This document shows positions 31,381-40,987 of a DNA stretch of 64,000 nucleotides, in pieces. The stretch's first letter is position 1; the number at the start of each line of letters is the position of its first letter. The notes under the pieces were generated by a model that saw nothing but the letters and a program-made list of their open reading frames with translations, did no database searches and was not told where the DNA came from. The translations under genes and the position numbers were made by a program. Origin of the DNA: Pontibacillus salipaludis (GTDB lineage: Bacteria > Bacillota > Bacilli > Bacillales > BH030062); assembly GCF_014642405.1 (NCBI RefSeq), contig NZ_BMIN01000017.1:1-64000 (forward strand). The letters run 5' to 3'.

Positions 31381-31848
31381 ATGCCAATGAACGTAGAAAG
31401 TTTTAACTTAGATCACACAAAAGTTGCAGCACCATATGTACGACTGGTTGGAATTACAGAGGGATCAAAGGGAGATAAAGTTTACAAATATGACCTTCGT
31501 ATTAAACAGCCAAATAAGGATCACATGAACATGCCGGCTCTTCACTCATTAGAGCACATGTTGGCAGAATTCAGCCGTAATCATCACGATCATATCTTAG
31601 ACATTGGCCCGATGGGATGCCAAACCGGTTTTTACATTGCCGTATTAAATGATGACAGTTACGAAAACATTTTATCTGTTATTGAAAATGCGCTGAAAGA
31701 TGTCTTAGAAGCGACAGAAGTACCTGCTTGCAATGAAGTGCAATGTGGCTTCGCAGCTAGTCACAGCTTAGAAGGGGCGAAGGAGCTAGCTCAAGAACTG
31801 CTAGACAAACGAGACGAATGGACAGAGGTTTTCGCTGAACAACAATAA
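31381..31848 (+). CDS. luxS: S-ribosylhomocysteine lyase (LuxS)
   Basis: 155 residues. Cleaves S-ribosylhomocysteine to homocysteine and DPD, the precursor of AI-2. Metal ligands are H55 and H59 in the HSLEH motif and C122 in QCGFA; E58 acts as base and C80 (GCQTGFY) is the second catalytic residue. ATG 31381 follows GGGAGAGG. It sits between yrrT and mccA, so the homocysteine formed can feed MccA. No mtnN (which makes its substrate) lies nearby. Confidence 0.96.
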   Translation: MPMNVESFNLDHTKVAAPYVRLVGITEGSKGDKVYKYDLRIKQPNKDHMNMPALHSLEHMLAEFSRNHHDHILDIGPMGCQTGFYIAVLNDDSYENILSVIENALKDVLEATEVPACNEVQCGFAASHSLEGAKELAQELLDKRDEWTEVFAEQQ

Positions 31849-31860
31849 GGAGCGAACGAT

Positions 31861-32775
31861 ATGCAGTACGTGACAAACATTCAGCAACTGATCGGCCACA
31901 CCCCTCTAATGGAACTCCAGAATGTTGGAGTTCCTGAGGGAGTGCGCCTTTTTGCGAAACTAGAATATTTTAACCCAGGAGGCAGCATTAAAGATCGACT
32001 TGGGCAAAAGCTTCTTGACGACGCCATTCAGTCTGGACATTTGAAGCCCGGAGGAACCATTGTTGAGCCAACTGCTGGGAATACAGGAATTGGATTAGCT
32101 CTCGCCGCTATAGGTCGAGGGTTTCGAGTGATGTTCGTTGTACCTCAAAAATTCAGCATGGAAAAACAAACACTTATGAAAGCGCTCGGTGCTGAAATTA
32201 TAAATACCCCCACAGAAGAAGGCATGCAGGGAGCGATTGATAAAGCGACTGACCTTGCCAAAGAGTTAAACGCTTTTTGTCCTCAACAATTTGATAACGA
32301 AGCCAATCCACAGACCTATTACGAAACGCTTGGCCCTGAAATCTATGAATCTCTAGAAGGTGGAGTGGATGTGTTCGTAGCAGGTGGCGGAACGGGTGGT
32401 ACATTTATGGGAACCGCACGCTATCTGAAAGAGAAGAATCCCTCTATTAAAACTGTCATTGTCGAGCCAGAGGGTTCGATTTTAAACGGGGGTGCAGCGG
32501 GCCCTCATAAAACAGAAGGTATCGGGATGGAGTTCTTGCCGAAGTATATGGATACGGATTATTTTGATGGGATTCATACCATCTCAGACCAAGATGCGTT
32601 CTGTGCGGTAAAGCTTTTAGCGGAGAAAGAAGGATTGCTTGTCGCAAGTTCCTCAGGTGCTGCGTTTGTGGCAGCGATGAAGGAAGCGAAGCAAGCTAAG
32701 CCAGGCACAAACATTGTTACCATTTTCCCAGATAGTAGCGAACGATATTTAAGCCAAGGAATCTACGAGGAGTGA
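31861..32775 (+). CDS. mccA: O-acetylserine-dependent cystathionine beta-synthase (MccA)
   Basis: 304 residues, PLP enzyme of the cysteine-synthase family. PLP lysine is K44 in NPGGSIKDRLG; phosphate loop is EPTAGNTGIGLAL; the second glycine loop is VAGGGTGGTFMG. It is called MccA rather than CysK from its place in front of mccB and after yrrT, as in B. subtilis (yrhA). Start ATG 31861 follows AAGGAG. mccB follows by 4 bp. A plain cysteine synthase cannot be excluded by sequence alone. Confidence 0.9.
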   Translation: MQYVTNIQQLIGHTPLMELQNVGVPEGVRLFAKLEYFNPGGSIKDRLGQKLLDDAIQSGHLKPGGTIVEPTAGNTGIGLALAAIGRGFRVMFVVPQKFSMEKQTLMKALGAEIINTPTEEGMQGAIDKATDLAKELNAFCPQQFDNEANPQTYYETLGPEIYESLEGGVDVFVAGGGTGGTFMGTARYLKEKNPSIKTVIVEPEGSILNGGAAGPHKTEGIGMEFLPKYMDTDYFDGIHTISDQDAFCAVKLLAEKEGLLVASSSGAAFVAAMKEAKQAKPGTNIVTIFPDSSERYLSQGIYEE

Positions 32776-32779
32776 AAAT

Positions 32780-33919
32780 ATGAGAAGGAAAACACAGCTA
32801 ATACACGGTGGCATAACAGGTGATGAACAGACTGGAGCGGTTTCTGTCCCGATCTATCAAGTAAGTACTTATAAACAAGATGGTGTTGGTAAGCACAAAG
32901 GCTATGAATATTCTAGAACAGGCAATCCAACTCGTCATGCGCTAGAAGAATTGATTAAAGATCTAGAAGGCGGCTATGCTGGCTTTGCCTTTGGATCAGG
33001 CATGGCTGCAATTACATCCATTCTCATGATGTATAAGAGTGGTGATCACCTTATCATTACAGATGACGTGTATGGAGGCACCTATCGTCTTCTTTCTGGT
33101 GTGCTTAGTCGCTTTAATCTTGATGTAACGTTCGTGGATACGTCTGATGTTGATAACATTGAAGAGGCGATTCGCCCAAATACAAAGGCTGTTTATGTTG
33201 AAACGCCTACAAATCCTTTGCTAAAGATCACAGACCTTGAAGCTGTAGCTCGTCTAACGAAAGAAAAAGGATTCACATTTATCGTAGATAACACGTTTAG
33301 TACCCCGTATTGGCAAAATCCAATCGAACAAGGAGCTGACATCGTGCTTCACAGTGCGACGAAGTACTTAGGTGGGCATAGTGATGTGGTGGCAGGACTC
33401 GTTGTTGTGAACTCACAAAGCTTGGCAGAAGAACTCCACTATGTTCAAAATTCGGCAGGAGCTGTATTAGGACCGCAGGATTCTTGGCTTCTAATGAGAG
33501 GGATTAAGACACTTGGGATCCGTATGGAAGAAATCGAATCGAATACTCATTCATTTGTGTCGTTCCTTCAGGAGCATCCGGAAGTCACTACCATCTATTA
33601 CCCTGGCTTAAACGATCATGCAGGTCACGATATACATGCGTTGCAGGCAAGGGGAGCAGGTGGCATGATCTCCTTTGATGTCGGAAGTGATGAGAATGCA
33701 GAGAAACTATTGAAGAATTTAAAGTACTTTACGTTAGCTGAGAGTTTAGGAGCTGTAGAGAGTCTGATTTCAGTTCCGGCGAAAATGACCCATGCTTCAA
33801 TTCCAAGTGATCGCAGAGCGGAATTAGGGATTACAGAAGGACTTGTCCGAGTATCGATTGGTCTTGAAGACGTAGAAGACCTTAAAGAAGATTTCGTTCA
33901 GGCGCTAAAAGGGGAATAA
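32780..33919 (+). CDS. mccB: Cystathionine gamma-lyase/homocysteine gamma-lyase (MccB)
   Basis: 379 residues, gamma family of PLP transsulfuration enzymes. Motifs are SRTGNPTRHALEE, GFAFGSGMAAI, YVETPTNPLLKITD and the PLP lysine in HSATKYLGGHSDVVAG. It splits cystathionine to cysteine, 2-oxobutyrate and ammonia. With MccA it completes reverse transsulfuration from homocysteine. Start ATG after GAGGAGTG. Ends 6 bp before a terminator. Confidence 0.93.
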   Translation: MRRKTQLIHGGITGDEQTGAVSVPIYQVSTYKQDGVGKHKGYEYSRTGNPTRHALEELIKDLEGGYAGFAFGSGMAAITSILMMYKSGDHLIITDDVYGGTYRLLSGVLSRFNLDVTFVDTSDVDNIEEAIRPNTKAVYVETPTNPLLKITDLEAVARLTKEKGFTFIVDNTFSTPYWQNPIEQGADIVLHSATKYLGGHSDVVAGLVVVNSQSLAEELHYVQNSAGAVLGPQDSWLLMRGIKTLGIRMEEIESNTHSFVSFLQEHPEVTTIYYPGLNDHAGHDIHALQARGAGGMISFDVGSDENAEKLLKNLKYFTLAESLGAVESLISVPAKMTHASIPSDRRAELGITEGLVRVSIGLEDVEDLKEDFVQALKGE

Positions 33920-33925
33920 ATAGGA

Positions 33926-33955
33926 AAGAGGCTCAGAGATTTCTCTGGGCTTCTT
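33926..33955 (+). terminator. Terminator after mccB
   Basis: AGGCTCAGAGA and TCTCTGGGCTTC stem with a short T-rich tail (TTCTTT). Confidence 0.72.
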
Positions 33956-33970
33956 TGTATATAAAAAGAA

Positions 33971-33995
33971 GTTTAGTTTTATTTGAAATGGGTAA
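33971..33995 (+). promoter_or_regulatory. Candidate sigma-B promoter upstream of the putP unit
   Basis: GTTTAG (33971-33976), 13-nt spacer, GGGTAA (33990-33995), close to the sigma-B consensus GTTTAA-N12-15-GGGTAT. B. subtilis opuE, at the same place in the genome, is known to be driven by sigma-A and sigma-B promoters. The distance to the first start codon (335 bp) is long. Confidence 0.45.
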
Positions 33996-34250
33996 TAAAA
34001 ATAGTTGTGAGAAATACACATGCTAATGTTAGGATTTTTTTCTAAAAAAAGTTAAAAATGACAAAAGTTCTAGATTTAATTTTATAAATTATGATGAATA
34101 CATATAGGCGATTCTATTTATATTATTACAAATGCAACATTTTGATGTATAATAATACAAAATAATACGAAGAAATTAAATTACACAATGTTCTGATAAT
34201 TTCTTTATGTTATAGTACTTGTTGTATATCAAATGCAAATCTTTAATACG

Positions 34251-34292
34251 TACCATACATAACTTGTCAGAATTATAAGAAAAATGTATGGT
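34251..34292 (+). promoter_or_regulatory. Inverted repeat and sigma-A promoter upstream of putP
   Basis: TACCATACAT (34251-34260) and ATGTATGGTA (34284-34293) are perfect 10-bp arms, 23 bp apart. Between and within them lie TTGTCA (34264-34269), a 17-nt spacer and TATGGT (34287-34292). The promoter is thus framed by a possible operator. The rest of 33956-34330 is AT-rich without genes. Confidence 0.5.
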
Positions 34293-34330
34293 ATTGTATA
34301 TATAATGCATCGAAAAGGAGGGGGCGTCGA

Positions 34331-34426
34331 ATGTTAACAACTGCAACATGGATGTGGCTCTTTATTCCCATGCCATTATTAATTATCCTATCAACCATCA
34401 CTTTATTTACTGGAAGGAGAGAGTAG
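34331..34426 (+). CDS. Symporter small accessory protein
   Basis: 31 residues: MLTTATWMWLFIPMPLLIIL followed by STITLFTGRRE. One hydrophobic helix spans about 8-26. It has a strong AAGGAGGGGG site and ends 6 bp before the sodium/solute symporter. Tiny proteins of this kind are found just ahead of SSS-family symporters in Firmicutes; a subunit role is inferred from this constant pairing. Confidence 0.72.
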   Translation: MLTTATWMWLFIPMPLLIILSTITLFTGRRE

Positions 34427-34432
34427 AACTTA

Positions 34433-35977
34433 ATGAGTATAGCTACGTTAATTACGTTTATCGTTTATTTACTTGGAATGCTTTTAATTGGTGTTATTGC
34501 TTCAAGAATGACAAATGACCTATCAGATTATGTGTTAGGTGGTCGACGCTTAGGACCAGGTGTTGCTGCGTTAAGTGCAGGGGCTTCTGATATGAGTGGT
34601 TGGCTATTACTTGGTTTACCAGGTGCTGTTTATGCTTCAGGTCTATCTGCAGCATGGATTGGAATCGGGCTAGCGATAGGTGCCTATTTAAACTGGCAAT
34701 TCGTAGCACGTCGTCTTCGTGTTTACACAGAGGTTGCGAATGATTCCATTACAGTACCAGACTTCTTAGAAAATCGCTTCCATGATACATCACATATTTT
34801 ACGTGTGATCTCCGCACTTGTAATCTTATTCTTCTTCACCTTCTACACATCCTCAGGTATGGTAGGTGGAGCGAAATTATTCGCGGCATCATTTGATATG
34901 GGGTATAACCAAGCCCTTTGGATTGGTGCTATTGTTATTATTTCTTATACATTCCTAGGTGGTTTCCTAGCAGTAAGCTGGACGGACTTCTTCCAAGGAA
35001 TTCTGATGTTCGTTGCATTACTTGCTGTACCACTCGTTGCGATTAGCGAACTTGGTGGCTGGAATGAAGTCGTTACCATGGTTAGTGAAATCGACGCAAC
35101 TCGTCTTGATATGGTCAAAGGTGTTGGAGTCTTAAGTGTTATATCATCCCTCGCGTGGGGACTTGGTTACTTCGGACAACCGCACATCCTAACCCGTTTC
35201 ATGGCGCTTCGTTCTCCGAAAGACGTGCCGAAAGCTCGTTTCATCGGTATGACATGGATGATTCTTGGTCTTTACGGTGCAATCTTCACAGGTCTTGTTG
35301 GTGTCGCTTATGTAGCTAACGGCGGTACGGCGGGAGAACTTGCTGACTTAGGTGTGAAGATTGTTCAGCAAGGTGGCTACAATGTAATTCCGGATTCTAC
35401 AGAAGCTGAGAAGATCTTTATTGCGTTCTCTCAGATTTTGTTCCACCCAATTATTGCAGGTATCTTACTAGCAGCGATTCTATCTGCGATTATGAGTACA
35501 ATTGACTCTCAGCTACTTGTATCATCTTCTGCAGTAGCGGAGGACTTCTACAAAGCAATCCTACGCAAAAACGCTTCAGAGCGTGAACTTGTATGGGTTG
35601 GTCGTTTCTCAGTAGCGGCGATTGCTCTACTAGCGATTGCACTTGCATACGGTGCACAAAGCTCTGTACTTGAACTTGTAAGTTACGCTTGGGCAGGATT
35701 TGGTGCCGCATTCGGACCAATCATCATTTTGAGTCTATTCTGGAAACGCCTTAGTCGTAATGGCGCAGTAGCAGGAATTATTGTAGGTGCTGTTACAGTC
35801 GTCATTTGGGGCGATCTGTTAAAACCTACAGAAGGTCAAGATTGGACGAATATCTTCGGTTTATATGAAATCGTACCAGGCTTTATCCTTTGTACAATTG
35901 CAGCGGTTGTTGTAAGTATGATTGGCAAAGGCCCTTCTAAAGAAATTCAAGCTGAATTTGATAAAGCGAATAGCTAA
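34433..35977 (+). CDS. putP: Sodium/proline symporter (PutP/OpuE)
   Basis: 514 residues, about 13 transmembrane segments of the SSS family. Hallmarks are YVLGGRRLGPGVAALSAGASDMSGW at the first broken helix (GASDMSGW), FLGGFLAVSWTDFFQGILM, WGLGYFGQPHILTRFMA and AILSAIMSTIDSQLLVSSSAVAEDFY. It imports proline with sodium. The locus position (before gatCAB) is that of B. subtilis opuE, used for osmoprotective proline uptake, so OpuE-like use is likely. Confidence 0.94.
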   Translation: MSIATLITFIVYLLGMLLIGVIASRMTNDLSDYVLGGRRLGPGVAALSAGASDMSGWLLLGLPGAVYASGLSAAWIGIGLAIGAYLNWQFVARRLRVYTEVANDSITVPDFLENRFHDTSHILRVISALVILFFFTFYTSSGMVGGAKLFAASFDMGYNQALWIGAIVIISYTFLGGFLAVSWTDFFQGILMFVALLAVPLVAISELGGWNEVVTMVSEIDATRLDMVKGVGVLSVISSLAWGLGYFGQPHILTRFMALRSPKDVPKARFIGMTWMILGLYGAIFTGLVGVAYVANGGTAGELADLGVKIVQQGGYNVIPDSTEAEKIFIAFSQILFHPIIAGILLAAILSAIMSTIDSQLLVSSSAVAEDFYKAILRKNASERELVWVGRFSVAAIALLAIALAYGAQSSVLELVSYAWAGFGAAFGPIIILSLFWKRLSRNGAVAGIIVGAVTVVIWGDLLKPTEGQDWTNIFGLYEIVPGFILCTIAAVVVSMIGKGPSKEIQAEFDKANS

Positions 35978-35986
35978 GATTTGATG

Positions 35987-36017
35987 AGAGCCTCTTCTTT
36001 TACGAAGGGGCTCTTTT
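35987..36017 (+). terminator. Terminator after putP
   Basis: GAGCCTCTTC and GAAGGGGCTC around TTTTAC, then TTTT. Confidence 0.8.
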
Positions 36018-36060
36018 GTATAGCTCTTTCCTTTATGGTGGGGGATGTAAACGTTTTGGG

Positions 36061-36122
36061 CTCACACGAGGTGGGGGCGTTCGACGTTGGCTATTGACGT
36101 GGTGAACTTAGTTGAACTTCCT
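36061..36122 (+). repeat. Repeat module C
   Basis: Same sequence as 17526-17585 with about 85-90% identity: CACACGAGGTGGGG, GTTCGACGTTG, a variable centre, GTGGNGAACTTAGTNGAACTTCCTC. The outer GTTCGAC/GTTGAAC arms still pair through a G-T change. It directly precedes three core B copies. Confidence 0.75.
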
Positions 36123-36144
36123 CAACCCACTTGTACTTTTATGA

Positions 36145-36497
36145 GATCTAGCTCTGGCGGGGAGGGCCTAGCGCGATAAGCAATCTACCTCCAGTCTGCT
36201 ATGCAGACTTACAGTAGCTTTCTTATCCGTACGGCCCTGGGCACCCCGCCTGCGCTTTTCTTGGTGTCTAGCTCCGGCGGGTAAGGGCTAGCGAGATAAG
36301 CAATCTACTTCCAGTCTGCTGCGCAGACTTACAGTAGCTTACTTATCCGTACGGCCCTGGGCACCCCGCCTGCGCTTTTCTTGTCTAGCTCCGGCGGGTA
36401 AGGGCTAGCGAGATAAGCAATCTACTTCCAGTCTGCTGCGCAGACTTACAGTAGCTTACTTATCCGTACGCCCTTGACCAACCCGCCTGCGCTTTTC
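36145..36497 (+). repeat. Three tandem copies of the structured repeat, core B
   Basis: Copies at about 36145-36260, 36266-36380 and 36383-36497. Each reads TCTAGCTCCGGCGGG, an arm ending GATAAG, core CTACTTCC-AGTCTG/CAGACT-TAC-AGTAG, CTTATCCGTACGGCCCTGGG, CACCCCGCCTGCGCTTTTC. The last two are nearly identical over 110 bp, showing recent duplication; the first differs at outer-stem bases in a paired manner (GAGGGCC with GGCCCT). They fill the gap between putP and gatC. Confidence 0.88.
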
Positions 36498-36521
36498 GAG
36501 TTGCTTTTCTTTGCACCAACG

Positions 36522-36551
36522 TTGATTATATCCCTTGTTTTTTGGTATTAT
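36522..36551 (+). promoter_or_regulatory. Promoter of gatCAB
   Basis: TTGATT (36522-36527), 18-nt spacer, TATTAT (36546-36551), 40 bp before gatC. Confidence 0.62.
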
Positions 36552-36590
36552 CATTATTATGTGATGTTCGATACGAATGGAGGTTAAAGG

Positions 36591-36881
36591 ATGTCTAGAA
36601 TTAGTGAAGAGCAAGTGAAGCATGTGGCTCATTTGGCGCGTTTGCACGTGTCTGATGAAGAAGCAGAGCGTTTTACGAAACAGTTGGATGATATTATCTC
36701 GTTTGCGGAGCAGTTGAACGAGTTGGATACAGAGGGTGTTGAGCCTACGACACACGTTCAGGATCTTAAGAATGTGATGCGTAAGGACGAACCGAAGAAG
36801 TGGATTACACAAGAAGATGCGCTTAAGAATGCGCCGGAAACGCAAGATGGTCAAATCCGTGTACCATCTATTTTGGAATAG
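36591..36881 (+). CDS. gatC: Asp/Glu-tRNA amidotransferase subunit GatC
   Basis: 96 residues. Small subunit that wraps around GatA and links it to Gat[19 protein letters not shown] and [20 protein letters not shown] are the conserved helices; the tail holds FRVPSILE-like [10 protein letters not shown]. First of gatC-gatA-gatB; ATG after GGAGGTTAAAGG. Confidence 0.94.
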   Translation: MSRISEEQVKHVAHLARLHVSDEEAERFTKQLDDIISFAEQLNELDTEGVEPTTHVQDLKNVMRKDEPKKWITQEDALKNAPETQDGQIRVPSILE

Positions 36882-36892
36882 GAGGGTGACGA

Positions 36893-38368
36893 ATGTCTCT
36901 TTTTGATTATAAATTATCAGATCTTCAAGAAATGCTACATAAGAAAGAGATCAGCGTAAATGATCTTTTAGATGAAGCATATAATCGAATCAGCGAAGTA
37001 GACGGAGACGTGAAAGCCTTCATTACATTAAATGAAGAAACTGCTCGTGCTCGTGCGAAAGAATTAGATGAACTACGAGGTACGCCTGAAGGACGCGGCC
37101 TGTTATTCGGTATGCCAATTGGTGTGAAGGATAATATTGTAACAAAAGGCCTTCGTACAACGGCTGCCAGCCAAATTTTAGACAATCTAACAGATCCGCT
37201 ATATGACGCAACGGTTGTGCAGAAGCTTGATGCAGCTGAAGCGATCAACGTTGGTAAGTTAAATATGGACGAGTTCGCAATGGGCTCTTCTAACGAAAAC
37301 TCAAGTTACTATGCAACACGTAACCCGTGGAACACTGACTATGTACCAGGTGGTTCTAGTGGTGGTTCGGCAGCGGCAGTTGCAGCAGGCGAAGTACCGT
37401 TCTCATTAGGTTCTGACACAGGTGGTTCCATCCGCCAGCCAGCAGCTTACTGTGGTGTTGTTGGACTAAAACCTACTTATGGTCGTGTATCTCGTTTCGG
37501 TCTAATTGCCTTTGCATCTTCTTTAGACCAAATTGGTCCATTAACTCGTACGGTTGAAGATAATGCGTACATCTTAGAGACGATTGCAGGCCTTGATCAG
37601 ATGGACTCTACATCTGCAGACATTGAAGTGCCGAAATACACAGAAGCTCTTACAGGTGATGTGAAAGGTCTTAAAATCGCTGTGCCGAAAGAATACCTTG
37701 CTGAAGGTGTGTCTGACGAAGTAAAAGAAGCCGTTCAGAAGGCTCTTAAAGTATACGAAGATATGGGCGCGACGTGGGATGAAGTAACGCTTCCTCACTC
37801 TAAATACGCATTATCAACGTATTACCTACTATCTTCTTCTGAAGCGTCTGCTAACCTTGCACGCTTCGACGGTGTACGCTATGGTCGTCGTTCTCCGAAT
37901 GCTGAGAACATGCTAGACATGTTCAAGCTATCCCGTAGTGAAGGCTTTGGTGACGAAGTGAAGCGTCGTATTATGCTTGGTACATTTGCGCTTAGCTCTG
38001 GTTACTACGATGCGTATTATAAGAAAGCGCAGCAAGCTCGTACACTAATCAAGAAAGACTTTGATGATGTACTAGCGGATTACGATGTGATTATCGGACC
38101 AACAACTCCAACTCCTGCCTTTAAAGTAGGCGAGAAGACAGAAGATCCACTAACGATGTATGCGAACGATATCCTGACAATCCCTGTAAACCTTGCAGGA
38201 GTGCCAGGAATCTCAGTGCCATGTGGATTCTCAGGAGAAGGACTTCCAATTGGTCTACAGATCATTGGTAAGCACTTTGATGAAGCAACGGTTTACCGTG
38301 CAGCACATGCTTACGAACAGGCGACTGATTTCCATACACAAAAGCCAAGCCTGGGAGGTGCGAAGTAA
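36893..38368 (+). CDS. gatA: Asp/Glu-tRNA amidotransferase subunit GatA
   Basis: 491 residues, amidase-signature glutaminase that supplies ammonia for Glu-tRNA(Gln) to Gln-tRNA(Gln). The Ser-cisSer-Lys triad is visible: Lys in PIGVKDNI, Ser in [14 protein letters not shown] and Ser in [35 protein letters not shown] is the conserved C-terminal substrate region. It overlaps gatB by one base (TAATG). Confidence 0.95.
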   Translation: MSLFDYKLSDLQEMLHKKEISVNDLLDEAYNRISEVDGDVKAFITLNEETARARAKELDELRGTPEGRGLLFGMPIGVKDNIVTKGLRTTAASQILDNLTDPLYDATVVQKLDAAEAINVGKLNMDEFAMGSSNENSSYYATRNPWNTDYVPGGSSGGSAAAVAAGEVPFSLGSDTGGSIRQPAAYCGVVGLKPTYGRVSRFGLIAFASSLDQIGPLTRTVEDNAYILETIAGLDQMDSTSADIEVPKYTEALTGDVKGLKIAVPKEYLAEGVSDEVKEAVQKALKVYEDMGATWDEVTLPHSKYALSTYYLLSSSEASANLARFDGVRYGRRSPNAENMLDMFKLSRSEGFGDEVKRRIMLGTFALSSGYYDAYYKKAQQARTLIKKDFDDVLADYDVIIGPTTPTPAFKVGEKTEDPLTMYANDILTIPVNLAGVPGISVPCGFSGEGLPIGLQIIGKHFDEATVYRAAHAYEQATDFHTQKPSLGGAK

Positions 38369-39798
38369 TGAACTTTGAAACAGTTATTGGTATTGAGGTA
38401 CACGTTGAGCTAAAGACGGCGTCTAAAATCTTCAGCCCGAGTCCGAATATGTTCGGTGACCAGCCGAATACGAACGTGAACCCGATCGACTTAGGGTACC
38501 CAGGTGTACTACCTGTCCTAAACGAAGAGGTTGTCAATTACGCAATGAAAGCTGCGATGGCACTAAACTGTGACATTGCTACACATACAAAGTTTGACCG
38601 TAAGAACTACTTCTACCCGGACAACCCGAAAGCGTATCAAATCTCTCAATTTGACCAGCCAATCGGTGAGAATGGGTATATCGACATTGAAGTAGACGGC
38701 AAGACGAAGCGCATTGGAATTACTCGTCTTCACATCGAGGAAGATGCGGGTAAATTAACGCACAGTGACGACGGCTATTCTCTAGTCGACTACAACCGTC
38801 AAGGTACGCCACTTGTTGAGATCGTTTCTGAGCCTGACATCGCTTCTCCAGAAGAAGCATACAAATATCTTGAGAAACTGAAGAATATCATTCAGTACAC
38901 AGGCGTATCTGATTGTAAGATGGAAGAAGGTTCTCTTCGTGCCGATGCGAACATCTCGATCCGTCCAATCGGTCAGGAAGAATTCGGTACGAAAACAGAG
39001 CTTAAGAACTTAAACTCCTTCTCCTTCGTTCAAAAGGGGCTAGAGTTTGAAGAGAAGCGCCAGCAAAAAGTACTAGAAGCAGGTGGCGAGATCCTTCAGG
39101 AAACGCGTCGTTTCGATGAAGCTACGAAAGAAACGCTTCTTATGCGTGTTAAAGAAGGTTCTGATGACTACCGTTACTTCCCAGAGCCAGATCTTGTACC
39201 ACTATACGTGAGTGAAGACTGGAAAGAGCGCGTTCGTGCTGAAATTCCAGAGCTTCCAGATGCTCGTAAAGCTCGTTACATTAACGACCTTGGTTTACCT
39301 GAGTACGATGCAATGGTTCTTACAAATAACAAAGAGCTATCTGACTTCTTCCAGGAAACAATCGATGCAGGTGCTGATGTGAAGCAGGCATCAAACTGGA
39401 TGATGGGCGAAGTATCGGCTTACTTGAACAAGCAGCAAAAAGAACTAGCAGACGTTGCGTTAACACCTGCCAATCTTGCAAAAGTGATCAAGCTTATTGA
39501 AGACGGTACGATTTCTTCTAAGATTGCGAAGAAAGTATTCGCTGAAACAGTTGAGAATGGTACAGAGCCAGAACAATACGTGAAAGATCAAGGCATGGGT
39601 CAGATTTCTGATGAAGGACAGCTTCGTGAGATTATTACAGGCATTCTTGATCAGAACCAACAATCCATCGAAGACTACAAGAACGGTAAAGACCGTGCAC
39701 TAGGCTTCCTAGTTGGTCAAACGATGAAAGCTACTAAAGGACAAGCGAACCCACCAATGGTAAACAAGATTATCGTTGAAGAAATGGATAAGCGCTAA
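38368..39798 (+). CDS. gatB: Asp/Glu-tRNA amidotransferase subunit GatB
   Basis: 476 residues. Kinase-like subunit that phosphorylates the glutamyl group on the t[37 protein letters not shown] and [18 protein letters not shown] are family signatures. The C-terminal YqeY-like helical domain (VYLNKQ... to IVEEMDKR) binds tRNA. One-base overlap with gatA. Followed by a terminator. Confidence 0.95.
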   Translation: MNFETVIGIEVHVELKTASKIFSPSPNMFGDQPNTNVNPIDLGYPGVLPVLNEEVVNYAMKAAMALNCDIATHTKFDRKNYFYPDNPKAYQISQFDQPIGENGYIDIEVDGKTKRIGITRLHIEEDAGKLTHSDDGYSLVDYNRQGTPLVEIVSEPDIASPEEAYKYLEKLKNIIQYTGVSDCKMEEGSLRADANISIRPIGQEEFGTKTELKNLNSFSFVQKGLEFEEKRQQKVLEAGGEILQETRRFDEATKETLLMRVKEGSDDYRYFPEPDLVPLYVSEDWKERVRAEIPELPDARKARYINDLGLPEYDAMVLTNNKELSDFFQETIDAGADVKQASNWMMGEVSAYLNKQQKELADVALTPANLAKVIKLIEDGTISSKIAKKVFAETVENGTEPEQYVKDQGMGQISDEGQLREIITGILDQNQQSIEDYKNGKDRALGFLVGQTMKATKGQANPPMVNKIIVEEMDKR

Positions 39799-39819
39799 AG
39801 AGATAGAACCTTGCATGAA

Positions 39820-39843
39820 AGCACGCTGCTACAGCGTGCTTTT
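39820..39843 (+). terminator. Terminator after gatB
   Basis: AGCACGCTG and CAGCGTGCT around CTA, followed by TTT. The T run is short. Confidence 0.72.
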
Positions 39844-39884
39844 GTGTGGGTTATAAAATGGAAAAAGAGCCTAATAGGAAAAAC

Positions 39885-39913
39885 TTTTCAAATGGATGAA
39901 AAAGGTTTATGAT
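39885..39913 (+). promoter_or_regulatory. Promoter of dgkB
   Basis: TTTTCA (39885-39890), 17-nt spacer, TATGAT (39908-39913), about 40 bp before dgkB. Confidence 0.45.
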
Positions 39914-39951
39914 GATGTAAGGAAAAACAGGCTTGGATGGGGGAAGGACCT

Positions 39952-40854
39952 ATGAAACGTGCTCGAATTATTTACAATCCCACGTCAGGCAGGGAGGCTG
40001 TAAGGAAAGAGCTCCCTGATATCATGCAACGCTTTGAACAAGCAGGATATGAAACATCTACACACGCAACGACGTGCGCTGGAGATGCAACCAATGCAGC
40101 CAAAATCGCCGTAGAGCGAGAGTTTGATGTGGTGGTTGCAGCAGGTGGGGACGGGACGATTAATGAAGTCATTAATGGTCTCGCCGAACATGAATATCGC
40201 CCGAAACTGGGGATTATTCCAGTTGGAACGACGAATGATTTCGCTAGAGCACTTTGCGTGCCGCGGAATGTGAAAAAAGCTGTTGATGTGATTCTGGATG
40301 GATTTTCAAAAGAGCTTGATATTGGCCGGGTGAACGACCAGTACTTTATGAATATCGCCGGTGGCGGTAAATTAACGGAACTAACGTATGAAGTTCCGAG
40401 TAAATTAAAAACGATGCTGGGCCAGCTTGCTTATTATCTGAAGGGCGTTGAAATGATCCCTTCCATCCGTCCAACGACTGTTGAGATCGAATATGACGGG
40501 AAGTATTTTGAAGGCGAAGTGATGGTATTTCTAGTGTCGAACACGAACTCTGTGGGCGGATTAGAGAAGCTAGCACCAGATGCTGAGATGGATGACGGCA
40601 TGTTTGACCTGCTTATTATTAAGCGCGTCAACTTGGCTGAACTCATTCGTCTTGCTTCACTCGCGATGAAAGGGAATCACATCAGTGACCCAAACGTCAT
40701 TTATACGAAAGCAAATCGCATCAAGGTTCATACGAACGAGAAGATGCAGTTAAATATTGACGGGGAATATGGCGGATTATTGCCCGGGGAATTTGTCAAT
40801 TTATATCGCCACCTGGAATTCTTTCTCCCAAGAGATCGATGGGACGAGAAATAA
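39952..40854 (+). CDS. dgkB: Diacylglycerol kinase DgkB
   Basis: 300 residues. Phosphorylates diacylglycerol released from lipoteichoic acid synthesis back to phosphatidic acid. AAGGDGTINEVINGL is the nucleotide-binding GGDGT motif; GIIPVGTTNDFARAL follows. The start at 39952 (MKRARIIYNPTSGRE) matches the B. subtilis DgkB N-terminus and follows GGGGGAAGGA; an in-frame start five codons upstream is less likely. Same position relative to gatB and rlmCD as in B. subtilis (yerQ). Confidence 0.93.
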   Translation: MKRARIIYNPTSGREAVRKELPDIMQRFEQAGYETSTHATTCAGDATNAAKIAVEREFDVVVAAGGDGTINEVINGLAEHEYRPKLGIIPVGTTNDFARALCVPRNVKKAVDVILDGFSKELDIGRVNDQYFMNIAGGGKLTELTYEVPSKLKTMLGQLAYYLKGVEMIPSIRPTTVEIEYDGKYFEGEVMVFLVSNTNSVGGLEKLAPDAEMDDGMFDLLIIKRVNLAELIRLASLAMKGNHISDPNVIYTKANRIKVHTNEKMQLNIDGEYGGLLPGEFVNLYRHLEFFLPRDRWDEK

Positions 40855-40987
40855 GGAATGAGAACGGCTCGGATTTTGTCACAGAGGCAAGATTCAGAGT
40901 CGTTTGTTATTCTGTTTAGGAAATGGCAACACTACTAGAAAAAGAGCTGATTTCACTCAGCAATCTGAACGGCAAAGGAAGATGTGA

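Noticed and set aside
36456-36854. 132-codon minus-strand frame over gatC and the repeats
   Set aside because: Shadow of gatC; enters the structured repeat.
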